Source of the DNA: Clostridiales bacterium
GTDB lineage: Bacteria > Bacillota > Clostridia > Saccharofermentanales > Saccharofermentanaceae
Assembly (NCBI GenBank): GCA_017552455.1
Contig: JAFZPX010000027.1
Coordinates: forward strand, 1 to 59,485
Reading direction: 5' to 3'
Length of the DNA stretch: 59,485 nt
Shown: piece after piece, positions 35,864 to 44,961 of the stretch
Position numbering within the stretch: the first letter of the stretch is position 1
Layout of the letters: the number at the start of each line of letters is the position of its first letter
Position numbers and translations under genes: made by a program
Notes under the pieces: generated by a model
Database searches by the model: none
Seen by the model: the letters and a program-made list of their open reading frames with translations, nothing else
What the model was told of the DNA's origin: nothing

Positions 35864-35928
35864 GCATATTAGTTACATTTGTGTTACCCGTGCCAAAAGT
35901 AACCGCAAGTCGCGTTAATGTAATATGC
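35864..35928. promoter_or_regulatory. Imperfect inverted repeat between ddl and the GT-C gene
   Basis: GCATATTA, then CATT after a 4-base insertion (35864-35879), mirrors AATGTAATATGC (35917-35928). The 187-bp divergent region also holds TTGTTA and TATTAA 17 bp apart as a possible rightward promoter. Confidence 0.35.
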
Positions 35929-35993
35929 GTGTAAAAATGCGGGCAATCTTCTTTGTTAGAATTTATATATATTTTTATTAATCTAGAGGTACT

Positions 35994-38195
35994 ATGCTCG
36001 CAGTTTTGTATATAGCCGTTTGTGCGGTATTCGGAATATCATTTGTAACCATGTGTGTCCCTGACACAGCAAGGTTCTTCACGGCCTGCTCACCCGGAAA
36101 GAGTGTCGTAGGCAAACTCCCTCCTGTGCTCTTCACTGCACCTGCAGGCATCATAACGGGAATCCTGTGCGTTTCCATGTTCAACTATTACGCGATCTAC
36201 ATTCTTAACCTCCTTGTCGACGGCACCGACATGGCGCGCCGCACGGGAGTGCTCCTGACATTCGCGGTATTCATCATCTTAACGAGTGTCAACTTCTCGG
36301 TTTATGTAAAGAGACTTCACAAGAACAAGCTCTCCGGTACAGATTCCGAAGGATCGCAGATTCCTGCTTACGTTCATTCGATAGGCAATGTCATCTACTA
36401 CGGACTCGTTACCGTGCTCCTTACAGGTGTTGCCACAATCCTTATGTATTACACATACAGAATGTCTGACGGCATCCTGTGTGCAGGCTACTCCACTTAC
36501 TCGGATCTGTCGCCTCACACCGCGATGGTCTCGTCTTTCTCGAAGGGCTTTAACTTCCCGACGCAGTACATGCACTTCTCGGGAGACGGAATACAGTATC
36601 ACTTCTTCTTCTACTTCTTTGCAGGTATGCTCGAGTACTTAGGCTTCCCTATCGACCTCGCTCTTAATCTGCCGAGCATCATCACAATGGTATGCGCTTT
36701 CGAGCTTCTCGGTGTGCTTGCCGTACTGCTCTCAAGAAAGAAGGCAGCTTTCGTGCTGGCACCTGTATTTGTTCTTTTCAGAAGCTCTTTGAACGTCTTC
36801 TACCATATCTCGGAGCTTAAGTCCGCAGGCATCCCTCTCGGCGCAGCGCTGAAGTCCATCGCAAGCAGCCCCGACTGGTATAAGAAGACCGTCTACGACG
36901 ATTGGGGCATCTGGGCTATCAACGTCTACCCTAACCAGCGTCACCTCATGCTCGGCGTAGCGGCGATGCTCATCCTGATCATACTGTTTACGCCTTTCGT
37001 AAGGCGCATGTGCGTAAGCCTCATCAAGACCAAGGACGCCACAGGAGCCACACACGAAGTAAGATGGCTCAAGGCTTTCGCAGCTTCCCGCGAGGCTTGG
37101 ATCTTCCGTAAGGCCGACCCTCTTAACCCTTGGGGCATCACGCTTCTTGCATGCGTTATCGCTGTTACGCTCCCGTTCTTCCACGGCTCTGCTTTGATTG
37201 CCACACTTCTCGTGCTGCTCATCATGGCATTGGTATCCGAGACACGTGTCTCCTATGCTGCAGTCGCAGCTGTGGCAGTTGTGTCCTCCTTCATTCAGAC
37301 ACAGATATTCGCCGGCGGAGCTTCATCCGTTGTTAAGTTCCAACGCATGGCAGGATTCGTTCTTACTGAAGAGGAAAGAACACCTACAGGCATATCCAAC
37401 TACCTCATAATAGTCACAGGTCTGACGCTCATCGTCGCTGCCTGCTATGTAATCTATGTGCTCGTACGCGACATCATAGGACGTAAACCCGTCTACCGCG
37501 AGCTTTTGTTCCTCGCTTTCCTCGCGCCTTTGATCTTCGCTTTCAATTACCAGGTTTCCCTTGAGATGCTCGCGAACCACAAGTTCATACAGCTCACTTT
37601 GATCCTGGTTGATGTATTCGTAGCTTCCGGCATCGCCGAGATGATGGCTCCTCCTTCCAAGATCAAGGAGAAGCTTCCCAAGCCCGGCTACATCGCAGTA
37701 CGCGCAGGTCTCATCGTACTCGCAGTCGCACTTCTCGTGCCCCTCACGGCTACCGGCGTATCCGAGTGGTGCACTTACATTAACCGCAACAAGAACTACG
37801 TTGAGGTCAACACAGAATCAGATCTTACGGAGTGGATAATCAATAATACAAATCCTGACGATGTCTTCCTGACACCTCAGTGGGCTATGGACCGCTTCTT
37901 CCTCGCTGGCCGTCCCGCTTACTACGCATGGCCTTACTACGCATGGTCCGCAGGTCACGACACCTACACAAGAGAAGACATCTACTACTGGCTCATCAGC
38001 GGCTGCAACAACGACTTCTCCGAGTTCCAGCGTTACTGCCATGAAAGAGGCATCACATATCTCATCGATGACCCTTCATTCTTCGGATATAACTACCCCG
38101 AGGGTGTCTACTATAACAAGGAATTCTTCGCCGAGAACCTGACTCCGGTAGCGTACTTCCCTGAGGAAGCGACGACGATCTACAGAATCGACTGA
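35994..38195 (+). CDS. Large polytopic membrane protein, GT-C glycosyltransferase-like
   Basis: A 733-residue protein with about 14 or more hydrophobic segments and a C-terminal soluble part of about 130 residues. A long extracytoplasmic loop near the N-terminal third (DLSPHTAMVSSFSKGFNFPTQYMHFSGDGIQYHFFFYFF) and the C-terminal region (INNTNPDDVFLTPQWAMDRFF...) are typical of GT-C fold enzymes that use polyprenyl-linked sugars. The exact family and acceptor are unknown. AGAGG precedes the ATG. Only three bases separate its stop from the convergent cadA-like stop, with no terminator between. Confidence 0.75.
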   Translation: MLAVLYIAVCAVFGISFVTMCVPDTARFFTACSPGKSVVGKLPPVLFTAPAGIITGILCVSMFNYYAIYILNLLVDGTDMARRTGVLLTFAVFIILTSVNFSVYVKRLHKNKLSGTDSEGSQIPAYVHSIGNVIYYGLVTVLLTGVATILMYYTYRMSDGILCAGYSTYSDLSPHTAMVSSFSKGFNFPTQYMHFSGDGIQYHFFFYFFAGMLEYLGFPIDLALNLPSIITMVCAFELLGVLAVLLSRKKAAFVLAPVFVLFRSSLNVFYHISELKSAGIPLGAALKSIASSPDWYKKTVYDDWGIWAINVYPNQRHLMLGVAAMLILIILFTPFVRRMCVSLIKTKDATGATHEVRWLKAFAASREAWIFRKADPLNPWGITLLACVIAVTLPFFHGSALIATLLVLLIMALVSETRVSYAAVAAVAVVSSFIQTQIFAGGASSVVKFQRMAGFVLTEEERTPTGISNYLIIVTGLTLIVAACYVIYVLVRDIIGRKPVYRELLFLAFLAPLIFAFNYQVSLEMLANHKFIQLTLILVDVFVASGIAEMMAPPSKIKEKLPKPGYIAVRAGLIVLAVALLVPLTATGVSEWCTYINRNKNYVEVNTESDLTEWIINNTNPDDVFLTPQWAMDRFFLAGRPAYYAWPYYAWSAGHDTYTREDIYYWLISGCNNDFSEFQRYCHERGITYLIDDPSFFGYNYPEGVYYNKEFFAENLTPVAYFPEEATTIYRID

Positions 38196-38198
38196 GAC

Positions 38199-40070
38199 TT
38201 ACTTCGTCTTCATAGCGCGAACTGCATTTAAGATCGCAAGTATCAGCACGCCTACGTCTCCGAAGACTGCGAGCCACATGTTCGCGATGCCGACTGCACC
38301 GAGAACCAGGATAACCGCCTTAACAAAGAGTGCGAAGAATACGTTCTCTTTAACAATGCGCATTGTCTTTCTGGCGATCATTATCGCCTTGGCAATGCCC
38401 GTCGGCTTGTCGTCCATCAGGACTACATCCGCGGATTCAATCGCAGCATCTGAGCCCATCGCCCCCATCGCGATACCAAGGTCCGCTCTCATAAGGACAG
38501 GTGCATCGTTGATACCGTCACCCGTGAATGCGAGCTTGCCGCCGTCTGTGAGGAGCTTCTCTACCCACTCGACCTTATTCGCCGGCAGAAGTTCTGCATG
38601 ATACTCGGTAAGACCGAGCTTCTCGGCAACGTTCTTCGCGACCTTCTCCTTGTCGCCCGTGAGCATTACGAGACGCTTAACTCCAATCTTCTTAAGCTGA
38701 CTCATGGCAGCCGCAGAGTCTTCTTTGATCTCATCATTGATAACAATGTGGCCCAAGTATTCGCTCTCGTTCGCGATATGGATTATCGTGCCCGTCAGAT
38801 GGCAGTCGTGGTAATCCGCGCCGCACATCTCCATCAGGCCGCCGTTACCGCAGTAATACTTCTTACCGTCGATCACGGCCTCGATACCCTTGCCCGCGAT
38901 CTCCTGCACCTGCTCTATGCGGTCCTTATCAATGTGCTCCCCGTGCGCCCTCACGATAGACTGCGCCACAGGATGGCTCGAGAAACTCTCGCACGCCGCT
39001 GCGATATCGAGCAGATCCTCTTTACTTACTACACTGGGGTGAATGTCCTCCACAGCGAAAACACCCTTCGTAAGCGTTCCTGTTTTATCAAAGACTACTG
39101 TGTCGATAGCTGCCAGAGTTTCCATGTAGTTGGCACCCTTTATGAGGATACCTTCCTTGGCAGCACCGCCTATGCCTCCGAAGAACGACAACGGAACTGA
39201 TACTACCAAAGCACAGGGGCAGGATACTACGAGGAAGACACATGCACGCATAAGCCATGTCTTCCAAACTTCCCAACTGCCTGCACCGAGGACAAGCGGA
39301 GGAACGATCGCAAGAAGCAGCGCCGCTATAACAACACAGGGCGTATAGTATCTTGCAAACTTAGTGATAAAGTTCTCGACCTTCGCCTTCTTCTCTGAAG
39401 AATTCTCGACGAGTTCGAGAATCTTGGATACCGTACTCTCACCGAATGTGCTGGTCGTTCTGACCTTAATAACGCCGGTAAGATTAACCGTTCCGCTTAT
39501 TACATTGTCACTGTAATCAACATCGACAGGAGCCGACTCGCCTGTGAGTGCAGCCGTATTGACCGAGCTCGTTCCCTCTTCGACAATACCGTCGAGCGGG
39601 ATCTTCTCACCAGGTCTTACAACGATCAGCTCACCGACTTCGACTTCATCGGGGCTTACAGTTATTTCTTCTCCATCCCTTATTACCGTTGCACTGTCAG
39701 GTCTTATGTCCATGAGATTGCTGATCGACTTTCTGGATCTGCCGACCGCGATACTCTGGAACAATTCACCTATCTGATAGAACAGCATGACTGCCGAAGC
39801 TTCCGGATATTCTCCTGCTCCGAAAGCTCCGACAGTTGCCACCATCATAAGGAACTTCTCATCAAAGACCTGACCGTGAAGGAGGTTGATCGCGGCGGTC
39901 TTAAGAACGTCGTAACCTGATACTACATAGGGGACGACGTATATGAGAAGGTCTGCCCACCACGGAAGGTCAGTAAGGTGTGTTACTGCCGCTGCGATCG
40001 CGAGCAGTATTCCTGCTGAGATGATACGGTATAACATTTTCTTCTGTTTACGGGTGAGCTTGAACTTCAT
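38199..40070 (-). CDS. Heavy-metal P1B-type ATPase (Zn/Cd export)
   Basis: A 623-residue P1B ATPase without an N-terminal metal-binding domain. Motifs: TGESAPVDVD (actuator), CPCALVVSVP (metal-site CPC), DKTGTLTKG with the phosphorylated Asp, SSHPVAQSI (HP motif) and TGDGINDAPVL. The last membrane helix has MWLAVFGDVGVLILAILNA, whose Asp is the marker of Zn/Cd pumps (ZntA/CadA group). The detached HMA domain is the next gene upstream. It extrudes divalent soft metals across the inner membrane. Confidence 0.95.
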   Translation of the reverse strand: MKFKLTRKQKKMLYRIISAGILLAIAAAVTHLTDLPWWADLLIYVVPYVVSGYDVLKTAAINLLHGQVFDEKFLMMVATVGAFGAGEYPEASAVMLFYQIGELFQSIAVGRSRKSISNLMDIRPDSATVIRDGEEITVSPDEVEVGELIVVRPGEKIPLDGIVEEGTSSVNTAALTGESAPVDVDYSDNVISGTVNLTGVIKVRTTSTFGESTVSKILELVENSSEKKAKVENFITKFARYYTPCVVIAALLLAIVPPLVLGAGSWEVWKTWLMRACVFLVVSCPCALVVSVPLSFFGGIGGAAKEGILIKGANYMETLAAIDTVVFDKTGTLTKGVFAVEDIHPSVVSKEDLLDIAAACESFSSHPVAQSIVRAHGEHIDKDRIEQVQEIAGKGIEAVIDGKKYYCGNGGLMEMCGADYHDCHLTGTIIHIANESEYLGHIVINDEIKEDSAAAMSQLKKIGVKRLVMLTGDKEKVAKNVAEKLGLTEYHAELLPANKVEWVEKLLTDGGKLAFTGDGINDAPVLMRADLGIAMGAMGSDAAIESADVVLMDDKPTGIAKAIMIARKTMRIVKENVFFALFVKAVILVLGAVGIANMWLAVFGDVGVLILAILNAVRAMKTK

Positions 40071-40087
40071 ATATATTTACCTTCTTA

Positions 40088-40306
40088 TCAGAGAAATACT
40101 GTGCAATCAGGTTCAACCTTCTTCATTACCTTAATGGCTTCCTGAAGGATGATGTCGAACTTAGCGTCATCAGCATCAAGGATCATCTTCTGTGTCATGA
40201 AGTTAACTGAGCAGGAATTAACTCCGTCGAGCTTCTCTACTGCTTCCTGCATCTTCCTTGCGCAGTTAGCGCAGTCCAGATCTTCGAGTTCAAATGTCTT
40301 TTTCAT
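40088..40306 (-). CDS. Stand-alone HMA metal-binding protein
   Basis: A 72-residue heavy-metal-associated domain with the metal site DCANC (Asp-Cys-x-x-Cys), as found at the N terminus of Zn/Cd ATPases. It ends with KVEPDCTVFL, a third Cys. A 17-bp gap and a stop codon separate it from the ATPase, so the normally fused domain is a separate protein here; it may act as a metallochaperone for the pump. Confidence 0.92.
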   Translation of the reverse strand: MKKTFELEDLDCANCARKMQEAVEKLDGVNSCSVNFMTQKMILDADDAKFDIILQEAIKVMKKVEPDCTVFL

Positions 40307-40328
40307 AGTGTTTATCTCCTTTTATTTT

Positions 40329-40658
40329 TTACTCAGTTATATGCTCGTAGCCTTCCGCGATGATCGACTTAACGTGTTCATCGGAAAGGCTGTAATACAT
40401 CTCTTTGCCTTCTCTTCTCGCACTGACGAGGTTGGCATCCTTCAGTGTCTTGAGCTGATGTGAGATAGCCGACTGCGTCATATTAAGAAGCTCAGAGATA
40501 GCACATACACACATCTCACCTTCATATAGCGCATACATGATCTTGATTCTTGTCGTGTCGCCAAAAACCTTGAACAGATCGCCCAGATCCTGAAGAAGTT
40601 CATCTTCCGGCATGTCTTTCTTTATCTTCTTAAGAAGTTCGCTGTGATCGTGTGCCAT
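40329..40658 (-). CDS. ArsR/CadC-type metal-responsive repressor
   Basis: A 109-residue winged-helix repressor. The alpha3-type site reads EMCVCAI, with both cysteines of the CadC/ArsR metal site. The alpha5-type site (DEHVKSIIAEGYEHITE) has Asp, His, His and Glu at the spacing of CzrA/SmtB. Two sites are thus possible, suiting Zn and Cd sensing. It heads the HMA/ATPase operon and two operator-like palindromes lie just upstream. GGAGG is six bases before the ATG. Confidence 0.94.
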   Translation of the reverse strand: MAHDHSELLKKIKKDMPEDELLQDLGDLFKVFGDTTRIKIMYALYEGEMCVCAISELLNMTQSAISHQLKTLKDANLVSARREGKEMYYSLSDEHVKSIIAEGYEHITE

Positions 40659-40670
40659 TTGTTACCTCCT

Positions 40671-40708
40671 CATATGAGTATTCGTTCATATGTACATCTG
40701 TTCATATG
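40671..40708 (-). promoter_or_regulatory. Two overlapping ArsR-family operators
   Basis: CATATGA and TCATATG arms, eight bases apart, form one 22-bp palindrome (40671-40692). A second (40687-40708) shares the central CATATG. The ATATGAA/TTCATAT half-sites match known SmtB/CzrA operators. They lie 13-50 bp upstream of the repressor gene. Confidence 0.85.
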
Positions 40709-40734
40709 TTACTCCCTAGTATTCCCTTTGTCAA

Positions 40735-40766
40735 CAACAAAAAACCGCGCTCCCGAAGGAGCGCGG
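40735..40766 (-). terminator. Intrinsic terminator of the EF-G-like gene
   Basis: A 9-bp stem CCGCGCTCC/GGAGCGCGG with a CGAA/TTCG tetraloop, followed on the minus strand by TTTTTTGTTG. Confidence 0.93.
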
Positions 40767-40792
40767 AAATTAATCAATTACGTAGCGAGAAA

Positions 40793-42865
40793 TCAAGCCT
40801 CGTTAGCTTTAGCTTCTGCAATAACCTTTGCAGAAACATCAGCCGGAGCGGGCTCATATCTTGCATGCTCCATAGCGAACCAGCCGAGACCCTGAGTCAT
40901 AGCCTTAAGATCTGTAGCGTAGTCGCCCATCTCGGATGTAGGAACTTCTGCATTGATAACGCAGCCCAAGTCATCAGCACCGATACCCATTACACGGCCT
41001 CTTCTCTTATTGAGGTCGCCGAGCAGATCACCCTGCTTCTCCTCAGGTCCGTGAATCTCAACAGATGAGATAGGCTCAAGGATGATGGAATCAGCCTGCT
41101 CCATTCCTGCCTTGAATGCGAGGTGAGCTGCCATCTTGAAGGACTGCTCGTTGGAGTCTACATCGTGGTAAGAACCGTCGACCAAAGTAGCCTTGAGATT
41201 AACTACAGGATAGCCAGCAAGAATACCCTTCTCGATTGACTCCTGAAGTCCCTTCTCAACTGCAGGGAAATAGTTCTTAGGAACGGCACCACCGAATACC
41301 TTCTCTTCGAATACAAGATCTTCTGTATCGTAGTTAGGCTCGAACTCGATCCAAACGTCACCGTACTGACCGTGACCGCCGGACTGCTTCTTATGCTTAC
41401 CCTGAACCTTAACCTTCTTACGGATTGTCTCACGGTAAGGAACCTTAGCATCTTCGAGAACAGCGTCTACCTTAAACTTATTCTTAAGCTTGGTAACCAA
41501 AACCTTGAGCTGAACTTCACCCAAGCCGGAGATAACCATCTGCTTTGTCTCTGCGTTGTTCTCAACAGTAAAGCATCTGTCCTCATCCATGAGCTTCTGC
41601 AGACCGCCCATGATCTTGTCTTCCTCGCCCTTCTTCTCAGGCTTGATAGCCTTGGAAAGACACGGTGAAGGGAACTTGATCTTAGGCATCTCGAGGATAC
41701 GTGCCTTATCGCACAATGTATCGTTAGTCTGTGAGATAGCAAGCTTAGCTGTAGCACCGATATCACCGGCACAAACCTCATCTACAGGAATCTGCTTCTT
41801 ACCGAGCAGGAAGAACAGGTTACCGATCTTCTCATCCTTCTCCTGTGTAGCATTGTATACAGTGGAGTTAGCCTTGATAGAACCTGCGTTAACCTTGAAG
41901 ATAGAGATCTTACCTACGAACGGGTCAGCGATTGTCTTGAAAATGAATGCAGCAAGAGGATCTTCGAGCTTGCAAGCAACTTCCTGCTCAGAACCGTCGG
42001 GCAATGTGCCGATCAATGTAGGCTTCTTTCCTGCCGGAGGTGTATCCTTAGCGATACAGTTAAGCAGGAAGTCTACGCCCCAGTTCGCATAAGCGGAACC
42101 GCAGTAGATAGGATGGAGCTTACCTTCACGGAAGCCGGCATGTACACCATGTCTGAACTCATCCTCTGTGAACTTCTCGCCTGCGAAGTACTTCTCCATC
42201 AAAGCATCGTCAGCTTCAGCTACAACCTGGTTAACCTGATCCTGGAGATCATCGATACGGTCGTTGTACTCTTCAGGAAGAGGAATCTCCTCTGACTTAC
42301 CTGACTTATCAAGCTTGAAAGCCTTTCTGTTCATGACATCGACAATTCCGGTCATCTGTCCGTTCTCAAGGATAGGGAGTGACAGCGGGATTACGCTCGG
42401 ACCATAACGGTCCATCATTCTCTGCGTAACTGCCTCAAAGTCTGCATTAGGCTCATCCATACGGTTTACAAAGAAGAGGAACGGAACGTTCTTGCTGTTA
42501 AGAAGTCTGATTGCCTTCTGAGAACCTACGGATGTTCCACCCTTAGCCGAGATCATTACGATACCGCTGTCTGCGATCCTGATTCCGGACATCTCTTCGC
42601 CCAGGAAGTCAAAATCACCGGGAGTGTCGATAATATTGATCTTACTGCCCTTATACTCGCAGCTTGCTACGGCAGCTGAAATTGAAGAACCTCTCTTTAT
42701 CTCCTCCGGCTCGAAATCAAGCGTTGTATTGCCGTCTGCAGTCCTGCCTAAACGGTCAATGGCCTTCGTGCAATACAGCATTGCTTCTGCGAGAGATGTC
42801 TTGCCGGAGCCCTGATGCCCGAGCAATGCAATATTACGTATCTTGTCTGCGGAATACTTTTCCAT
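40793..42865 (-). CDS. Elongation factor G-like translational GTPase (EF-G paralogue)
   Basis: A 690-residue paralogue of EF-G with all five domains. P-loop GHQGSGKTSLAEAML, switch I RGSSIS (RGITI in true EF-G), switch II DTPGDFDF and NRMDEPNADF. The catalytic His after DTPG is Asp here, as in the divergent EF-G-like subfamily, whose members may lack normal translocase GTPase activity. GGAGG fixes the start at ATG 42865. A small hairpin CTCC-AAA-GGAG and a GCTTGAC/GTCAAAGC stem-loop precede the start and could affect translation. Exact role unknown; the true fusA must lie elsewhere. Confidence 0.93.
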   Translation of the reverse strand: MEKYSADKIRNIALLGHQGSGKTSLAEAMLYCTKAIDRLGRTADGNTTLDFEPEEIKRGSSISAAVASCEYKGSKINIIDTPGDFDFLGEEMSGIRIADSGIVMISAKGGTSVGSQKAIRLLNSKNVPFLFFVNRMDEPNADFEAVTQRMMDRYGPSVIPLSLPILENGQMTGIVDVMNRKAFKLDKSGKSEEIPLPEEYNDRIDDLQDQVNQVVAEADDALMEKYFAGEKFTEDEFRHGVHAGFREGKLHPIYCGSAYANWGVDFLLNCIAKDTPPAGKKPTLIGTLPDGSEQEVACKLEDPLAAFIFKTIADPFVGKISIFKVNAGSIKANSTVYNATQEKDEKIGNLFFLLGKKQIPVDEVCAGDIGATAKLAISQTNDTLCDKARILEMPKIKFPSPCLSKAIKPEKKGEEDKIMGGLQKLMDEDRCFTVENNAETKQMVISGLGEVQLKVLVTKLKNKFKVDAVLEDAKVPYRETIRKKVKVQGKHKKQSGGHGQYGDVWIEFEPNYDTEDLVFEEKVFGGAVPKNYFPAVEKGLQESIEKGILAGYPVVNLKATLVDGSYHDVDSNEQSFKMAAHLAFKAGMEQADSIILEPISSVEIHGPEEKQGDLLGDLNKRRGRVMGIGADDLGCVINAEVPTSEMGDYATDLKAMTQGLGWFAMEHARYEPAPADVSAKVIAEAKANEA

Positions 42866-43010
42866 AAGATCTTCCTCCTTTGGAGATTTTGTTTGGCTTT
42901 GACAATTAGTCAAGCATTTTTAATTATAATATGTTTGCTATACGTTTTCCACAAATAATATGAATTTTCTATCAATGATTTTGTGCATCTTAAAAAGTCA
43001 TTTTTGCAGC

Positions 43011-43040
43011 ATAAAAAAGACCGCGGGGTTAACCGCGGTC
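43011..43040 (-). terminator. Intrinsic terminator of the zinc-ribbon coiled-coil gene
   Basis: GACCGCGG/CCGCGGTC 8-bp stem with a 6-nt loop, followed by TTTTTTATG on the minus strand. Confidence 0.92.
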
Positions 43041-43064
43041 CATATAAAATTCTTTTGATAAATC

Positions 43065-44774
43065 TTACTTCTTAGGTCTCTCGAATATGAGGATAACTCT
43101 GTCTTCCTTACTTGTGAAGGACCCCATGGAAAGTGAAGCTGTAGCCTCTCCGCCAAGCGCACCCTGAAGCTTACCGCCGTCATCATTGATAACTGAGATC
43201 AGTGTCCAGCCGTCCTTAGTCTTCTTAGCGAGGATGTCTGCGATACCGGCATCATTTACTTCACCGATATCATTATGGTTAACAGTCTCTACGGAGTATT
43301 CCTTAGGTCCGTTTGCAGCACCGCCGATGGCACCGGAAGCAACCTTCTTCTCAATAGCCTTGATGGATGCTTCAAGCTCTTCGATCTTAGCGTTAAGGGC
43401 GTCTCTTTCCTTCTCCATTTCCTTTATCTTATTCTCCTTCTCTTCGATGGTCTTGATGTACTGACCCTTGTCACTCTCCTTAAGAGCAGCTTCCTTGAGG
43501 AATACAGCTCTCTTCTCGGCATCAAGAACAATCTCTTCTGCTGCAGCTCTTGCTGTAACTTCGATGTTCTTAGCGTCCTCGATGGTTACCTGTGCCTTCT
43601 TATATTCATCAGATATAGCTTCGATCTGCTTGCTCCACTCAGTAGCGGAATTCTCGAAGTCGGCAATCTTCTTCTCATGCTCGGCAACAGCCTTGGCACG
43701 CTCGTCATTCTCCTTAGCGATCTCAGCATCCAAAGCTTCTTTCTTGCTGGTAATCTCAGCCATCTCAGCTCTGAAGCCCTCGATCTCCTTCAAGGATTCG
43801 TCACGCTTAGTAGCAGCTTCCTCAGCTTCACTGATGATCTGCTGAGCCTGCTCTCTGATGCCGTCGATCTCTTCCTTGGCAGCCTTCTGCTGCTGCTCGA
43901 CCTCAGCTATAACCTTATCTCTCTCGGAGTTGATCTTAGCAAGATCAGCCTCAGCCTGTTCCTTTATCTTCAAAGCCTCACCAGCCTGCTGTTCAGCAAT
44001 CTGACGGCCTTCCTTCTCAAGTCTTGCCTTCTCTACTTCGAAGTCCTTCTGGAGCTTATCGATCTCTGCCTGCTTAGCATCGATTTCTTTCTTCTTCTGC
44101 GCAAGAACCTTGTCCTGTTCAGCTCTTGCTTCTTCCATTTCCTTCTTGATCTGTTCGGAGTTCTCGAGGAATGTCTGTGCCTCTGTAGCCTCTGCTACGA
44201 GCTGGTCTCTCTTCTTAAGAACCTCAGCATACTCAGCATCGATCTTAGCCGCAGCTTCATTGATCTCCTTCTGAGTCTGGTCAAGCATGTGCTGTCTTTC
44301 AGCCTCAGCCTGCTTGATCATCTCATCGTACTTAGCCTGACCTTCAGCTTCCTTCTCTTTCTTAGCCTGTTCGCCCTGTGATCTTGCTTCAGCGATCTTA
44401 TTACGCTCGATCTGGACTTCCTCTCTGGCTGCCGCGAGTTCCTTCTCGAGCTTAGCCTTCTCATCAGCTGACTGCTTCTGCATTGCTGTAAATTCAGCAT
44501 CGAGTCTCATCTTCTCTGATTCGAACTGAGCCGTAAGTGTTTCCATCTCACGGTTGATCTTCTCTCTTATCTCAGCGAGTCTCTTCTCTTCTTCGGATCT
44601 TCTTGCTTCGGTTCTGGCGAGGTTCTCTTCTTCCCTCTTATCCATTACCTTCTGAGCCTCGGCCATTACAGCACTGGAATCGCCGCCTGCCGCTTTCTGG
44701 AAATCGTACTTGCACATGGAGCAGCGTGCGACATTGTCGCCCATCATAACTCCGCAAACAGGACATTTCTTCAT
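43065..44774 (-). CDS. Zinc ribbon - long coiled coil - DUF4177-like protein
   Basis: A 569-residue cytosolic protein with three parts. Residues 4-21 form a zinc ribbon (CPVCG...CSMC). About residues 35-480 are one almost unbroken Ala/Glu/Lys coiled coil, rich in EEA and KKE heptads. The last 70 residues form a DUF4177-like domain (YSVETVNHNDIGEVNDAGIADILAKKTKDGWTLISVIND...DRVILIFERP). I know of no characterised protein with this order. It has a good AAGGAG, its own terminator, and divides a divergent region with the peptide transporter. It may be a filament or scaffold protein. Confidence 0.85.
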   Translation of the reverse strand: MKKCPVCGVMMGDNVARCSMCKYDFQKAAGGDSSAVMAEAQKVMDKREEENLARTEARRSEEEKRLAEIREKINREMETLTAQFESEKMRLDAEFTAMQKQSADEKAKLEKELAAAREEVQIERNKIAEARSQGEQAKKEKEAEGQAKYDEMIKQAEAERQHMLDQTQKEINEAAAKIDAEYAEVLKKRDQLVAEATEAQTFLENSEQIKKEMEEARAEQDKVLAQKKKEIDAKQAEIDKLQKDFEVEKARLEKEGRQIAEQQAGEALKIKEQAEADLAKINSERDKVIAEVEQQQKAAKEEIDGIREQAQQIISEAEEAATKRDESLKEIEGFRAEMAEITSKKEALDAEIAKENDERAKAVAEHEKKIADFENSATEWSKQIEAISDEYKKAQVTIEDAKNIEVTARAAAEEIVLDAEKRAVFLKEAALKESDKGQYIKTIEEKENKIKEMEKERDALNAKIEELEASIKAIEKKVASGAIGGAANGPKEYSVETVNHNDIGEVNDAGIADILAKKTKDGWTLISVINDDGGKLQGALGGEATASLSMGSFTSKEDRVILIFERPKK

Positions 44775-44879
44775 TTGTAGTTTGCTCCTTAACAGTAAAA
44801 CGTGAATTAATTATACACCAAATGTCATAAAAATATTATTGCTTTCTAATTTATTTTGTTTATTTGGTACATTTATTGC

Positions 44880-44900
44880 TTTGATTATCGAAAAATCAAA
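44880..44900 (+). promoter_or_regulatory. Inverted repeat upstream of the peptide transporter
   Basis: TTTGATT and AATCAAA (7-bp arms, 7-bp spacer), about 60 bp before the dppA-like start. A TATGAT at 44911-44916 could be the -10. Operator role is a guess. Confidence 0.35.
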
Positions 44901-44961
44901 AGAAATGCTATATGATACCTTCAATATTTAAAAGAAAGTATATGAAAGAAGGGTACACATC

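Noticed and set aside
35994..38195. O-antigen ligase or flippase assignment
   Set aside because: Hydrophobic profile and the C-terminal soluble domain fit GT-C proteins better; no specific motif supports the other families.
43275..44381. A long Leu/Ser-rich plus-strand frame (368 codons)
   Set aside because: It is the antisense shadow of the Glu/Lys/Ala-rich coiled coil; no Shine-Dalgarno or family match.
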